64,000 bases of DNA, from the NCBI GenBank assembly GCA_032622095.1, contig CP136064.1:1984001-2048000 (forward strand), given 5' to 3'. The notes under the pieces were generated by a model. That model did not search any database, was not told the origin of the DNA, and saw only the letters and a program-made list of their open reading frames with translations. Source of the stretch: Siphonodentalium dalli (lineage: Eukaryota; Mollusca; Scaphopoda; Gadilida; Siphonodentaliidae). The position numbers and the translations under genes are program-made. The first letter of the stretch is position 1. Each line of letters starts with the position of its first letter. This document shows positions 1 through 12,232 of the stretch, piece by piece.

Positions 1-100
1 AATGCAAATGTATGTTTAAAGGAACAGATGTATCTCAACTTAAAGGGACATAAGTAACACAGTCACCAACTTTAAGGGGTATCTGCTATAGACTGGTTCC
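1..100 (+). repeat. Partial monomer at left window edge
   Basis: The window opens at monomer position 130 (AATGCAAATG) and runs to position 229. It contains the three TTAA(A)GG-type sub-repeats and the ATCTGCTATAG end variant. The array therefore continues beyond the left edge. Confidence 0.95.
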
Positions 101-558
101 ATGGTGGAGTACGGTTGGATATTTTCAATTTGGCGCATGTTTCTCCATACCGCGCCATGTCAAATCTGGCCATATCCGAATCGGGTTGTCATTTACAATG
201 ACTGCAGAAAATAAATATCTTCATGTTGGAATGCAAATGTATGTTTAAAGGAACAGATGTATCTCAACTTAAAGGGACATAAGTAACACAGTCACCAACT
301 TTAAGGGGTGTCTGATATAGACTGGTTCCATGGTGGAGTACGGTTGGATATTTTCAATTTGGCGCATGTTTCTCCATACCGCGCCATGTCAAATCTGGCC
401 ATATCCGAATCGGGTTGTCATTTACAATGACGGCAGAAAATATATATCTTCATGGTGGAATGCAAAAGTATGTTTAAAGGAACAGATGTAACTCAACTTA
501 AAGGGACATAAGTAACACAGTCACCAACTTTAAGGGGTATCTGATTTAGACTGGTTCC

Positions 559-744
559 ATGGTGGAGTACGGTTGGATATTTTCAATTTGGCGCATGTTT
601 CTCCATACCGCGCCATGTCAAATCTGGCCATATCCGAATCGGGTTGTCATTTACAATGTCTACAGAAAACAAATATCTTCATGTTGGAATGCAAATGTAT
701 GTTTAAAGGAACAGATGTATCTCAACTTAAAGGAACATAAGTAA
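559..744 (+). other. Recurrent 61-codon open frame inside the monomer; probably not a gene
   Basis: This is the first example of a frame from the ATG of CCATGGTGG to a stop at monomer positions 184-186. It is open in 95 of 279 monomers. In the others it is closed mainly by TAA or TAG at codon 38 (AAATAAAT or AAATAGAT variants), or by TAA at codon 54 (GTAACTC variant). A few copies also lose the ATG (ATA at 15436, ATT at 18182) or carry a deletion. The predicted peptide is rich in Trp, Cys, Tyr and Pro, begins MVEYGWIF in this copy, and shows no signal peptide, transmembrane segment or motif I recognise. Because 229 is not a multiple of 3, neighbouring frames cannot join. I infer chance openness multiplied by tandem amplification. 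Confidence 0.15.
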
Positions 745-803
745 CACAGTCACCAACTTTAAGGGGTATCTGCTATAGACTGGTTCCATGGTGGAGTACG
801 GTT

Positions 804-864
804 GGATATTTTCAATTTGGCGCATGTTTCTCCATACCGCGCCATGTCAAATCTGGCCATATCC
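804..864. repeat. Nested inverted repeats in the reference monomer (GGATAT/ATATCC outside TGGCGC/GCGCCA)
   Basis: The outer arms GGATAT (804-809) and ATATCC (859-864) enclose the inner arms TGGCGC (818-823) and GCGCCA (839-844). The inner arms are separated by 15 bp. All four arms are perfect 6-mers, and the pattern recurs in most monomers. Monomers with the TTTTGCGC variant lose one base pair of the inner stem. It could form a branched hairpin or a protein-binding dyad, but no function is shown. Confidence 0.6.
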
Positions 865-871
865 GAATCGG
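863..871. repeat. Short palindrome CCGAATCGG
   Basis: CCGA and TCGG flank a single central A at monomer positions 76-84. The element contains two of the six CpGs. It is preserved in most monomers. Subtype monomers with ATCGAGTT change one base of the right arm, and the NPVV-type monomers at 54589, 57108 and 62833 have ATCCGG instead. Confidence 0.6.
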
Positions 872-874
872 GTT

Positions 875-889
875 GTCATTTACAATGAC
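875..889. repeat. Perfect 6-bp-arm hairpin GTCATT-TAC-AATGAC
   Basis: Monomer positions 88-102 form a perfect inverted repeat with a 3-base loop. It is intact in most monomers. In every K-type monomer the right arm reads AATGTC, so one pair is lost. This ties the subtype marker to a structural difference. Function is unknown. Confidence 0.65.
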
Positions 890-931
890 TGCAGAAAATA
901 TATATCTTCATGTTGGAATGCAAATGTATGT

Positions 932-995
932 TTAAAGGAACAGATGTATCTCAACTTAAAGGGACATAACTAACACAGTCACCAACTTTAAGGGG
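932..995 (+). repeat. Three internal direct sub-repeats TTAAAGG / TTAAAGGG / TTAAGGGG
   Basis: The copies are at 932-938, 956-962 and 988-995. The last two lie in longer related strings, CAACTTAAAGGG (952-963) and CAACTTTAAGGGG (983-995), 31 bp apart. This suggests part of the monomer arose by an old short internal duplication. The pattern recurs in every monomer. At 55247, 57766 and 63491 a further variant (CAACTTAAAGAGG) makes the third copy look more like the second. Confidence 0.6.
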
Positions 996-3306
996 TATCT
1001 GCTATAGACTGGTTACATGGTGGAGTACTGTTGGATATTTTCAATTTTGCGCATGTTTCTCCATACCGCGCCATGTCAAATCTGGCCATATCCGAATCGG
1101 GTTGTCATTTACAATGACTGCAGAAAATATATATCTTCATGGTGGAATGCAAATGTATGTTTAAAGGAACAGATGTATCTCAACTTAAAGGGACATAGGT
1201 AACACAGTCACCAACTTTAAGGGGTATCTGCTATAGACTGGTTCCATGGTGGAGTACGGTTGGATATTTTCAATTTGGCGCATGTTTCTCCATACCGCGC
1301 CATGTCAAATCTGGCCATATCCGAATCGGGTTGTCATTTACAATGACTGCAGAAAATAAATATCTTCATGTTGGAATGCAAATGTATGTTTAAAGGAACA
1401 GATGTATCTCAACTTAAAGGGACATAAGTAACACAGTCACCAACTTTAAGGGGTGTCTGATATAGACTGGTTCCATGGTGGAGTACGGTTGGATATTTTC
1501 AATTTGGCGCATGTTTCTCCATACCGCGCCATGTCAATTCTGGCCATATCCGAATCGGGTTGTCATTTACAATGACTACAGAAAATAAATATCTTCATGT
1601 TGGAATGCAAATGTATGTTTAAAGGAACAGATGTATCTCAACTTAAAGGGACATAAGTAACACAGTCACCAACTTTAAGGGGTGTCTGCTATAGACTGGT
1701 TCCATGGTGGAGTACGGTTGGATATTTTCAATTTGGCGCATGTTTCTCCATACCGCGCCATGTCAAATCTGGCCATATCCGAATCGGGTTGTCATTTACA
1801 ATGACTACAGAAAATAAATATCTTCATGTTGGAATGCAAATGTATGTTTAAAGGAACAGATGTATCTCAACTTAAAGGGACATAAATAGCACAATCACCA
1901 ACTTTAAGGGGTATCTGCTATAGACTGGTTCCATGGTGGAGTACTGTTGGATATTTTCAATTTGGCGCATGTTTTTCCATACCGCGCCATGTCAAATCTG
2001 GCCATATCCGAATCGAGTTGTCATTTACAATGACTACAGAAAATAGATATCATCTTGTTGGAATGCAAAAGTATGTTTAAAGGAACAGATGTAACTCAAC
2101 TTAAAGGGACATAAGTAACACAGTCACCAACTTTAAGGGGTATCTGATTTAGACTGGTTCCATGGTGGAGTACGGTTGGATATTTTCAATTTGGCGCATG
2201 TTTCTCCATACCGCGCCATGTCAAATCTGGCCATATCCGAATCGGGTTGTCATTTACAATGTCTACAGAAAACAAATATCTTCATGTTGGAATGCAAATG
2301 TATGTTTAAAGGAACAGATGTATCTCAACTTAAAGGAACATAAGTAACACAGTCACCAACTTTAAGGGGTATCTGCTATAGACTGGTTCCATGGTGGAGT
2401 ACGGTTGGATATTTTCAATTTGGCGCATGTTTCTCCATACCGCGCCATGTCAAATCTGGCCATATCCGAATCGGGTTGTCATTTACAAAGACTGCAGAAA
2501 ATATATATCTTCATGTTGGAATGCAAATGTATGTTTAAAGGAACAGATGTATCTCAACTTAAAGGGACATAACTAACACAGTCACCAACTTTAAGAGGTA
2601 TCTGCTATAGACTGGTTACATGGTGGAGTACGGTTGGATATTTTCAATTTTGCGCATGTTTCTCCATACCGCGCCATGTCAAATCTGGCCATATCCGAAT
2701 CGGGTTGTCATTTACAATGACTGCAGAAAATATATTTCTTCATGGTGGAATGCAAATGTATGTTTAAAGGAACAGATGTATCTCAACTTAAAGGGACATA
2801 GGTAACACAGTCACCAACTTTAAGGGGTATCTGCTATAGACTGGTTCCATGGTGGAGTACGGTTGGATATTTTCAATTTGGCGCATGTTTCTCCATACCG
2901 CGCCATGTCAAATCTGGCCATATCCGAATCGGGTTGTCATTTACAATGACTGCAGAAAATAAATATCTTCATGTTGGAATGCAAATGTATGTTTAAAGGA
3001 ACAGATGTATCTCAACTTAAAGAGACATAAGTAACACAGTCACCAACTTTAAGGGGTGTCTGATATAGACTGGTTCCATGGTGGAGTACGGTTGGATATT
3101 TTCAATTTGGCGCATGTTTCTCCATACCGCGCCATGTCAATTCTGGCCATATCCGAATCGGGTTGTCATTTACAATGACTACAGAAAATAAATATCTTCA
3201 TGTTGGAATGCAAATGTATGTTTAAAGGAACAGATGTATCTCAACTTAAAGGGACATAAATAACACAATCACCAACTTTAAGGGGTATCTGCTATAGACT
3301 GGTTCC

Positions 3307-5137
3307 ATGGTGGAGTACTGTTGGATATTTTCAATTTGGCGCATGTTTTTCCATACCGCGCCATGTCAAATCTGGCCATATCCGAATCGGGTTGTCATTT
3401 ACAATGACTGCAGAAAATATATATCTTCATGGTGGAATGCAAATGTATGTTTAAAGGAACAGATGTATCTCAACTTAAAGGGACATAAGTAACACAGTCA
3501 CCAACTTTAAGGGGTGTCTGATATAGACTGGTTCCATGGTGGAGTACGGTTGGATATTTTCTATTTGGCGCATGTTTCTCCATACCGCGCCATGTCAAAT
3601 CTGGCCATATCCGAATCGGGTTGTCATTTACAATGACTACAGAAAATAAATATCTTCATGTTGGAATGCAAATGTATGTTTAAAGGAACAGATGTATCTC
3701 AACTTAAAGGGACATAAGTAACACAGTCACCAACTTTAAGGGGTGTCTGCTATAGACTGGTTCCATGGTGGAGTACGGTTGGATATTTTCAATTTGGCGC
3801 ATGTTTCTCCATACCGCGCCATGTCAATTCTGGCCATATCCGAATCGGGTTGTCATTTTCAATGACTGCAGAAAATATATATCTTCATGGTGGAATGCAA
3901 ATGTATGTTTAAAGGAACAGATGTATCTCAACTTAAAGGGACATAGGTAACACAGTCACCAACTTTAAGGGGTAACTGCTATAGACTGGTTCCATGGTGG
4001 AGAACGGTTGGATATTTTCAATTTGGCGCATGTTTCTCCATACCGCGCCATGTCAAATCTGGCCATATCCGAATCGGGTTGTCATTTACAATGACTGCAG
4101 AAAATAATATCTTCATGTTGGAATGCAAATGTATGTTTAAAGGAACAGATGTATCTCAACTTAAAGGGACATAAGTAACACAGTCACCAACTTTAAGGGG
4201 TGTCTGATATAGACTGGTTCCATGGTGGAATACGATTGGATATTTTCAATTTGGCGCATGTTTCTCCATACCGCGCCATGTCAATTCTGGCCATATCCGA
4301 ATCGGGTTGTCATTTACAATGACTACAGAAAATAAATATCTTCATGTTGGAATGCAAATGTATGTTTAAAGGAACAGATGTATCTCAACTTAAAGGGACA
4401 TAAGTAACACAGTCACCATCTTTAAGGGGTGTCTGATATAGACTGGTTCCATGGTGGAGTACGGTTGGATATTTTCAATTTGGCGCATGTTTCTCCATAC
4501 CGCGCCATGTCAATTCTGGCCATATCCGAATCGGGTTGTCATTTACAATGACTACAGAAAATAAATATCTTCATGTTGGAATGCAAATGTATGTTTAAAG
4601 GAACAGATGTATCTCAACTTAAAGTTACATAAGTAACACAGTCACCAACTTTAAGGGGTGTCTGCTATAGACTGGTTCCATGGTGGAGTACGGTTGGATA
4701 TTTTCAATTTGGCGCATGTTTCTCCATACCGCGCCATGTCAAATCTGGCCATATCCGAATCGGGTTGTCATTTACAATGACTACAGAAAATAAATATCTT
4801 CATGTTGGAATGCAAATGTATGTTTAAAGGAACAGATGTATCTCAACTTAAAGGGACATAAATAGCACAATCACCAACTTTAAGGGGTATCTGCTATAGA
4901 CTGGTTCCATGGTGGAGTACTGTTGGATATTTTCAATTTGGCGCATGTTTTTCCATACCGCGCCATGTCAAATCTGGCCATATCCGAATCGAGTTGTCAT
5001 TTACAATGACTACAGAAAATAGATATCTTCTTGTTGGAATGCAAAAGTATGTTTAAAGGAACAGATGTAACTCAACTTAAAGGGACATAAGTAACACAGT
5101 CACCAACTTTAAGGGGTATCTGATTTAGACTGGTTCC
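3307..5137 (+). repeat. Mixed subtypes between two K-type cassettes
   Basis: Eight monomers join the 7-monomer block to the K-type monomer at 5138. Their order is TACTGTT/GTTTTTCC (3307), TTTTCTATTT (3536), CAATTC/CATAGG (3765), a 228-bp monomer (3994), CAATTC (4222), CAATTC (4451), CATAAATAGC type (4680) and TACTGTT/CGAG/GTAACTC (4909). The monomer at 3994 has one A missing near 4106 (AAAATAATAT) and the GAGAACGG variant. Confidence 0.75.
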
Positions 5138-5366
5138 ATGGTGGAGTACGGTTGGATATTTTCAATTTGGCGCATGTTTCTCCATACCGCGCCATGTCAA
5201 ATCTGGCCATATCCGAATCGGGTTGTCATTTACAATGTCTACAGAAAACAAATATCTTCATGTTGGAATGCAAATGTATGTTTAAAGGAACAGATGTATC
5301 TCAACTTAAAGGAACATAAGTAACACAGTCACCAACTTTAAGGGGTATCTGCTATAGACTGGTTCC

Positions 5367-8300
5367 ATGGTGGAGTACGGTTGGATATTTTCAATTTGGC
5401 GCATGTTTCTCCATACCGCGCCATGTCAAATCTGGCCATATCCGAATCGGGTTGTCATTTACAATGACTGCAGAAAATATATATCTTCATGTTGGAATGC
5501 AAATGTATGTTTATAGGAACAGATGTATCTCAACTTAAAGGGACATAACTAACACAGTCACCAACTTTAAGGGGTATCGGCTATAGACTGGTTACATGGT
5601 GGAGTACAGTTGGATATTTTCAATTTTGCGCATGTTTCTCCATACCGCGCCATGTCAAATCTGGCCATATCCGAATCGGGTTGTCATTTACAATGACTGC
5701 AGAAAATATATATCTTCATGGTGGAATGCAAATGTATGTTTAAAGGAACAGATGTATCTCAACTTAAAGGGACATAGGTAACACAGTCACCAACTTTAAG
5801 GGGTATCTGCTATAGACTGGTTCCATGGTGGAGTACGGTTGGATATTTTCAATTTGGCGCATGTTTCTCCATACCGCGCCATGTCAAATCTGGCCATATC
5901 CGAATCGGGTTGTCATTTACAATGACTGCAGAAAATAAATATCTTCATGTTGGAATGCAAATGTATGTTTAAAGGAACAGATGTATCTCAACTTAAAGGC
6001 ACATAAGTAACACAGTCACCAACTTTAAGGGGTGTCTGATATAGACTGGTTCCATGGTGGAGTACGGTTGGATATTTTCAATTTGGCGCATGTTTCTCCA
6101 TACCGCGCCATGTCAAATCTGGCCATATCCGAATCGGGTTGTCATTTACAATGACTACAGAAAATAAATATCTTCATGTTGGAATGCAAATGTATGTTTA
6201 AAGGAACAGATGTATCTCAACTTAAAGGGACATAAATAGCACAATCACCAACTTTAAGGGGTATCTGCTATAGACTGGTTCCATGGTGGAGTACAGTTGG
6301 ATATTTTCAATTTTGCGCATGTTTCTCCATACCGCGCCATGTCAAATCTGGCCATATCCGAATCGGGTTGTCATTTACAATGACTGCAGAAAATATATAT
6401 CTTCATGGTGGAATGCAAATGTATGTTTAAAGGAACAGATGTATCTCAACTTAAAGGGACATAAGTAACACAGTCACCAACTTTAAGGGGTGTCTGATAT
6501 AGACTGGTTCCATGGTGGAGTACGGTTGGATATTTTCTATTTGGCGCATGTTTCTCCATACCGCGCCATGTCAAATCTGGCCATATCCGAATCGGGTTGT
6601 CATTTACAATGACTACAGAAAATAAATATCTTCATGTTGGAATGCAAATGTATGTTTAAAGGAACAGATGTATCTCAACTTAAAGGGACATAAGTAACAC
6701 AGTCACCAACTTTAAGGGGTGTCTGCTATAGACTGGTTCCATGGTGGAGTACGGTTGGATATTTTCAATTTGGCGCATGTTTCCCCATACCGCGCCATGT
6801 CAAATCTGGCCATATCCGAATCGGGTTGTCATTTACAATGACTACAGAAAATAAATATCTTCATGTTGGAATGCAAATGTATGTTTAAAGGAACAGATGT
6901 ATCTCAACTTAAAGGGACATAAATAACACAATCACCAACTTTAAGGGGTATCTGCTATAGACTGGTTCCATGGTGGAGTACTGTTGGATATTTTCAATTT
7001 GGCGCATGTTTTTCCATACCGCGCCATGTCAAATCTGGCCATATCCGAATCGGGTTGTCATTTACAATGACCACAGAAAATAGATATCTTCTTGTTGGAA
7101 TGCAAATGTATGTTTAAAGGAACAGATGTATCTCAACTTAAAGGGACATAAGTAACACAGTCACCAACTTTAAGGGGTATCTGATTTAGACTGGTTCCAT
7201 GGTGGAGTACGGTTGGATATTTTCAATTTGGCGCATGTTTCTCCATACCGCGCCATGTCAAATCTGGCCATATCCGAATCGGGTTGTCATTTACAATGTC
7301 TACAGAAAACAAATATCTTCATGTTGGAATGCAAATGTATGTTTAAAGGAACAGATGTATCTCAACTTAAAGGGACATAAGTAACACAGTCACCAACTTT
7401 AAGGGGTATCTGCTATAGACTGGTTCCATGGTGGAGAACGGTTGGATATTTTCAATTTGGCGCATGTTTCTCCATACCGCGCCATGTCAAATCTGGCCAT
7501 ATCCGAATCGGGTTGTCATTTACAATGACTACAGAAAATAAATATCTTCATGTTGGAATGCAAATGTATGTTTAAAGGAACAGATGTATCTCAACTTAAA
7601 GGGACATAAATAACACAATCACCAACTTTAAGGGGTATCTGCTATAGACTGGTTCCATGGTGGAGTACTGTTGGATTTTTCAATTTGGCGCTTGTTTTTC
7701 CATACCGCGCCATGTCAAATCTGGCCATATCCGAATCGGGTTGTCATTTACAATGACTACAGAAAATAGATATCTTCTTGTTGGAATGCAATAGTATGTT
7801 TAAAGGAACAGATGTAACTCAACTTAAAGGGATTAAGTAACACATTCACCAACTTTAAGGGGTATCTGATTTAGACTGGTTCCATGGTGGAGTACGGTTG
7901 GATATTTTCAATTTGGCGCATGTTTCTCCATACCGCGCCATGTCAAATCTGGCCATATCCGAATCGGGTTGTCATTTACAATGTCTACAGAAAACAAATA
8001 TCTTCATGTTGGAATGCAAATGTATGTTTAAAGGAACAGATGTATCTCAACTTAAAGGGACATAAGTAACACAGTCACCAACTTTAAGGGGTATCTGCTA
8101 TAGACTGGTTCCATGGTGGAGTACGGTTGGATATTTTCAATTTGGCGCATGCTTCTCCATACCGCGCCATGTCAAATCTGGCCATATCCGAATCGGGTTG
8201 TCATTTACAATGACTGCAGAAAATAAATATCTTCATGTTGGAATGCAAATGTATGTTTAAATGAACAGATGTATCTCAACTTAAAGGGACATAACTAACA

Positions 8301-8799
8301 CAGTCACCAACTTTAAGGGGTATCTGCTATAGACTGGTTACATGGTGGAGTACGGTTGGATATTTTCAATTTTGCGCATGTTTCTCCATACCGCGCCATG
8401 TCAAATCTGGCCATATCCGAATCGGGTTGTCATTTACAATGACTGCAGAAAATAAATATCTTCATGTTGGAATGCAAAGGTATGTTTAAAGGAACAGATG
8501 TATCTCAACTTAAAGGGACATAAGTAACACAGTCACCAACTTTAAGGGGTGTCTGATATAGACTGGTTCCATGGTGGAGTACGGTTGGATATTTTCAATT
8601 TGGCGCATGTTTCTCCATACCGCGCCATGTCAATTCTGGCCATATCCGAATCGGGTTGTCATTTACAATGACTACAGAAAATAAATATCTTCATGTTTGA
8701 ATGCAAATGTATGTTTAAAGGAACAGATGTATCTCAACTTAAAGGGACATAAGTAACACAGTCACCAACTTTAAGGGGTATCTGCTATAGACTGGTTCC
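5367..8799 (+). repeat. 15-monomer tandem duplication, copy 1 (3433 bp)
   Basis: Copy 1 of a unit repeated immediately downstream with an offset of exactly 3433 bp (15 x 229 minus 2). Shared rare markers include TATCGG near 5578/9011, AAAGGCACAT near 5998/9431, CCCC in the CTCC block near 6782/10215, GACCACAG near 7069/10502, GAGAACGG near 7435/10868, the double-deleted monomer 7657/11090, TAAATGAAC near 8259/11692 and CATGTTTGAATG near 8692/12125. The interval 6035-6325 differs more from copy 2 than the rest does. Confidence 0.85.
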
Positions 8800-11700
8800 A
8801 TGGTGGAGTACGGTTGGATATTTTCAATTTGGCGCATGTTTCTCCATACCGCGCCATGTCAAATCTAGCCATATCCGAATCGGGTTGTCATTTACAATGA
8901 CTGCAGAAAATATATATCTTCATGTTGGAATGCAAATGTATGTTTAAAGGAACAGATGTATCTCAACTTAAAGGGACATAACTAACACAGTCACCAACTT
9001 TAAGGGGTATCGGCTATAGACTGGTTACATGGTGGAGTACAGTTGGATATTTTCAATTTTGCGCATGTTTCTCCATACCGCGCCATGTCAAATCTGGCCA
9101 TATCCGAATCGGGTTGTCATTTACAATGACTGCAGAAAATATATATCTTCATGGTGGAATGCAAATGTATGTTTAAAGGAACAGATGTATCTCAACTTAA
9201 AGGGACATAGGTAACACAGTCACCAACTTTAAGGGGTATCTGCTATAGACTGGTTCCATGGTGGAGTACGGTTGGATATTTTCAATTTGGCGCATGTTTC
9301 TCCATACCGCGCCATGTCAAATCTGGCCATATCCGAATCGGGTTGTCATTTACAATGACTGCAGAAAATAAATATCTTCATGTTGGAATGCAAATGTATG
9401 TTTAAAGGAACAGATGTATCTCAACTTAAAGGCACATAAGTAACACAGTCACCAACTTTAAGGGGTGACTGATATAGACTGGTTCCATGGTGGAGTACGG
9501 TTGGATATTTTCAATTTGGCGCATGTTTCTCCATACCGCGCCATGTCAATTCTGGCCATATCCGAATCGGGTTGTCATTTACAATGACTACAGAAAATAA
9601 ATATCTTCATGTTGGAATGCAAATGTATGTTTAAAGGAACAGATGTATCTCAACTTAAAGGGACATAAATAACACAATCACCAACTTTAAGGGGTATCTG
9701 CTATAGACTGGTTCCATGGTGGAGTACTGTTGGATATTTTCAATTTGGCGCATGTTTTTCCATACCGCGCCATGTCAAATCTGGCCATATCCGAATCGGG
9801 TTGTCATTTACAATGACTGCAGAAAATATATATCTTCATGGTGGAATGCAAATGTATGTTTAAAGGAACAGATGTATCTCAACTTAAAGGGACATAAGTA
9901 ACACAGTCACCAACTTTAAGGGGTGTCTGATATAGACTGGTTCCATGGTGGAGTACGGTTGGATATTTTCTATTTGGCGCATGTTTCTCCATACCGCGCC
10001 ATGTCAAATCTGGCCATATCCGAATCGGGTTGTCATTTACAATGACTACAGAAAATAAATATCTTCATGTTGGAATGCAAATGTATGTTTAAAGGAACAG
10101 ATGTATCTCAACTTAAAGGGACATAAGTAACACAGTCACCAACTTTAAGGGGTGTCTGCTATAGACTGGTTCCATGGTGGAGTACGGTTGGATATTTTCA
10201 ATTTGGCGCATGTTTCCCCATACCGCGCCATGTCAAATCTGGCCATATCCGAATCGGGTTGTCATTTACAATGACTACAGAAAATAAATATCTTCATGTT
10301 GGAATGCAAATGTATGTTTAAAGGAACAGATGTATCTCAACTTAAAGGGACATAAATAACACAATCACCAACTTTAAGGGGTATCTGCTATAGACTGGTT
10401 CCATGGTGGAGTACTGTTGGATATTTTCAATTTGGCGCATGTTTTTCCATACCGCGCCATGTCAAATCTGGCCATATCCGAATCGGGTTGTCATTTACAA
10501 TGACCACAGAAAATAGATATCTTCTTGTTGGAATGCAAATGTATGTTTAAAGGAACAGATGTATCTCAACTTAAAGGGACATAAGTAACACAGTCACCAA
10601 CTTTAAGGGGTATCTGATTTAGACTGGTTCCATGGTGGAGTACGGTTGGATATTTTCAATTTGGCGCATGTTTCTCCATACCGCGCCATGTCAAATCTGG
10701 CCATATCCGAATCGGGTTGTCATTTACAATGTCTACAGAAAACAAATATCTTCATGTTGGAATGCAAATGTATGTTTAAAGGAACAGATGTATCTCAACT
10801 TAAAGGGACATAAGTAACACAGTCACCAACTTTAAGGGGTATCTGCTATAGACTGGTTCCATGGTGGAGAACGGTTGGATATTTTCAATTTGGCGCATGT
10901 TTCTCCATACCGCGCCATGTCAAATCTGGCCATATCCGAATCGGGTTGTCATTTACAATGACTACAGAAAATAAATATCTTCATGTTGGAATGCAAATGT
11001 ATGTTTAAAGGAACAGATGTATCTCAACTTAAAGGGACATAAATAACACAATCACCAACTTTAAGGGGTATCTGCTATAGACTGGTTCCATGGTGGAGTA
11101 CTGTTGGATTTTTCAATTTGGCGCTTGTTTTTCCATACCGCGCCATGTCAAATCTGGCCATATCCGAATCGGGTTGTCATTTACAATGACTACAGAAAAT
11201 AGATATCTTCTTGTTGGAATGCAATAGTATGTTTAAAGGAACAGATGTAACTCAACTTAAAGGGATTAAGTAACACATTCACCAACTTTAAGGGGTATCT
11301 GATTTAGACTGGTTCCATGGTGGAGTACGGTTGGATATTTTCAATTTGGCGCATGTTTCTCCATACCGCGCCATGTCAAATCTGGCCATATCCGAATCGG
11401 GTTGTCATTTACAATGTCTACAGAAAACAAATATCTTCATGTTGGAATGCAAATGTATGTTTAAAGGAACAGATGTATCTCAACTTAAAGGGACATAAGT
11501 AACACAGTCACCAACTTTAAGGGGTATCTGCTATAGACTGGTTCCATGGTGGAGTACGGTTGGATATTTTCAATTTGGCGCATGCTTCTCCATACCGCGC
11601 CATGTCAAATCTGGCCATATCCGAATCGGGTTGTCATTTACAATGACTGCAGAAAATAAATATCTTCATGTTGGAATGCAAATGTATGTTTAAATGAACA

Positions 11701-12232
11701 GATGTATCTCAACTTAAAGGGACATAACTAACACAGTCACCAACTTTAAGGGGTATCTGCTATAGACTGGTTACATGGTGGAGTACGGTTGGATATTTTC
11801 AATTTTGCGCATGTTTCTCCATACCGCGCCATGTCAAATCTGGCCATATCCGAATCGGGTTGTCATTTACAATGACTGCAGAAAATAAATATCTTCATGT
11901 TGGAATGCAAAGGTATGTTTAAAGGAACAGATGTATCTCAACTTAAAGGGACATAAGTAACACAGTCACCAACTTTAAGGGGTGTCTGATATAGACTGGT
12001 TCCATGGTGGAGTACGGTTGGATATTTTCAATTTGGCGCATGTTTCTCCATACCGCGCCATGTCAATTCTGGCCATATCCGAATCGGGTTGTCATTTACA
12101 ATGACTACAGAAAATAAATATCTTCATGTTTGAATGCAAATGTATGTTTAAAGGAACAGATGTATCTCAACTTAAAGGGACATAAGTAACACAGTCACCA
12201 ACTTTAAGGGGTATCTGCTATAGACTGGTTCC
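8800..12232 (+). repeat. 15-monomer tandem duplication, copy 2 (3433 bp)
   Basis: It directly abuts copy 1 and keeps the same monomer order. The first monomer carries a private change, CTAGCC in place of CTGGCC near 8868. After 12232 the order diverges: the monomer at 12233 has CATGGTGG and CATAAG where 8800 has CATGTTGG and CATAAC. This looks like one unequal exchange that doubled a 3.4-kb block. Confidence 0.85.

Larger units (their letters stand above)
788..1016 (+). repeat. Reference satellite monomer (229 bp)
   Basis: A typical full-length unit used here to define positions; position 1 is the A of ATG at 788. GC is 91 of 229 (about 40%). All six CpGs lie at monomer positions 12-83, and positions 84-229 have none. 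Positions 17-102 hold several dyad symmetries. Positions 145-208 hold three related short direct repeats. It carries the CTGCAG (PstI) variant at positions 102-107, the ATATATAT variant at 111-118 and the CATAACTAAC variant near its end. This is the 'GHN' subtype that usually follows a K-type monomer. Confidence 0.95.
559..3253 (+). repeat. 7-monomer higher-order repeat, about 1.7 copies
   Basis: The unit 559-2161 (1603 bp, 7 monomers) repeats from 2162 to about 3253. Matching order: K-type (559, 2162); GHN type (788, 2391); TTTTGCGC/CATAGG type (1017, 2620); TGCAG/AAATAAAT type (1246, 2849); CAATTC type (1475, 3078). The copies part company near 3255, where the second has CATAAATAACACAATC. 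Single-copy changes such as ACAAAG at 2487 show later point mutation. Confidence 0.8.

Noticed and set aside
858..874. CENP-B box-like sequence around CCGAATCGGG
   Set aside because: Against the NTTCGNNNNANNCGGGN consensus only the A and the CGGG half match; the TTCG half is absent in this register on either strand. It is not a usable CENP-B box by the known consensus.
932..995. Interstitial telomere-like repeats (TTAAGGGG)
   Set aside because: There are only three diverged copies per monomer, not in tandem, and none is a true TTAGGG-type run.
766..1016. Hammerhead ribozyme, as known in some animal satellites
   Set aside because: CTGATATAG and CTGATTTAG resemble part of the core but CTGATGA and a correctly placed CGAAA are missing on both strands.
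988..1060. tRNA-like RNA polymerase III boxes (TGGTGGAGTACGG as A box, GGTTCCATGG as B box), suggesting SINE origin
   Set aside because: The A-box resemblance is loose, the B-box candidate lacks the GGTTCRANTCC core and lies on the wrong side for a normal promoter, and there is no tRNA fold or poly-A tail.
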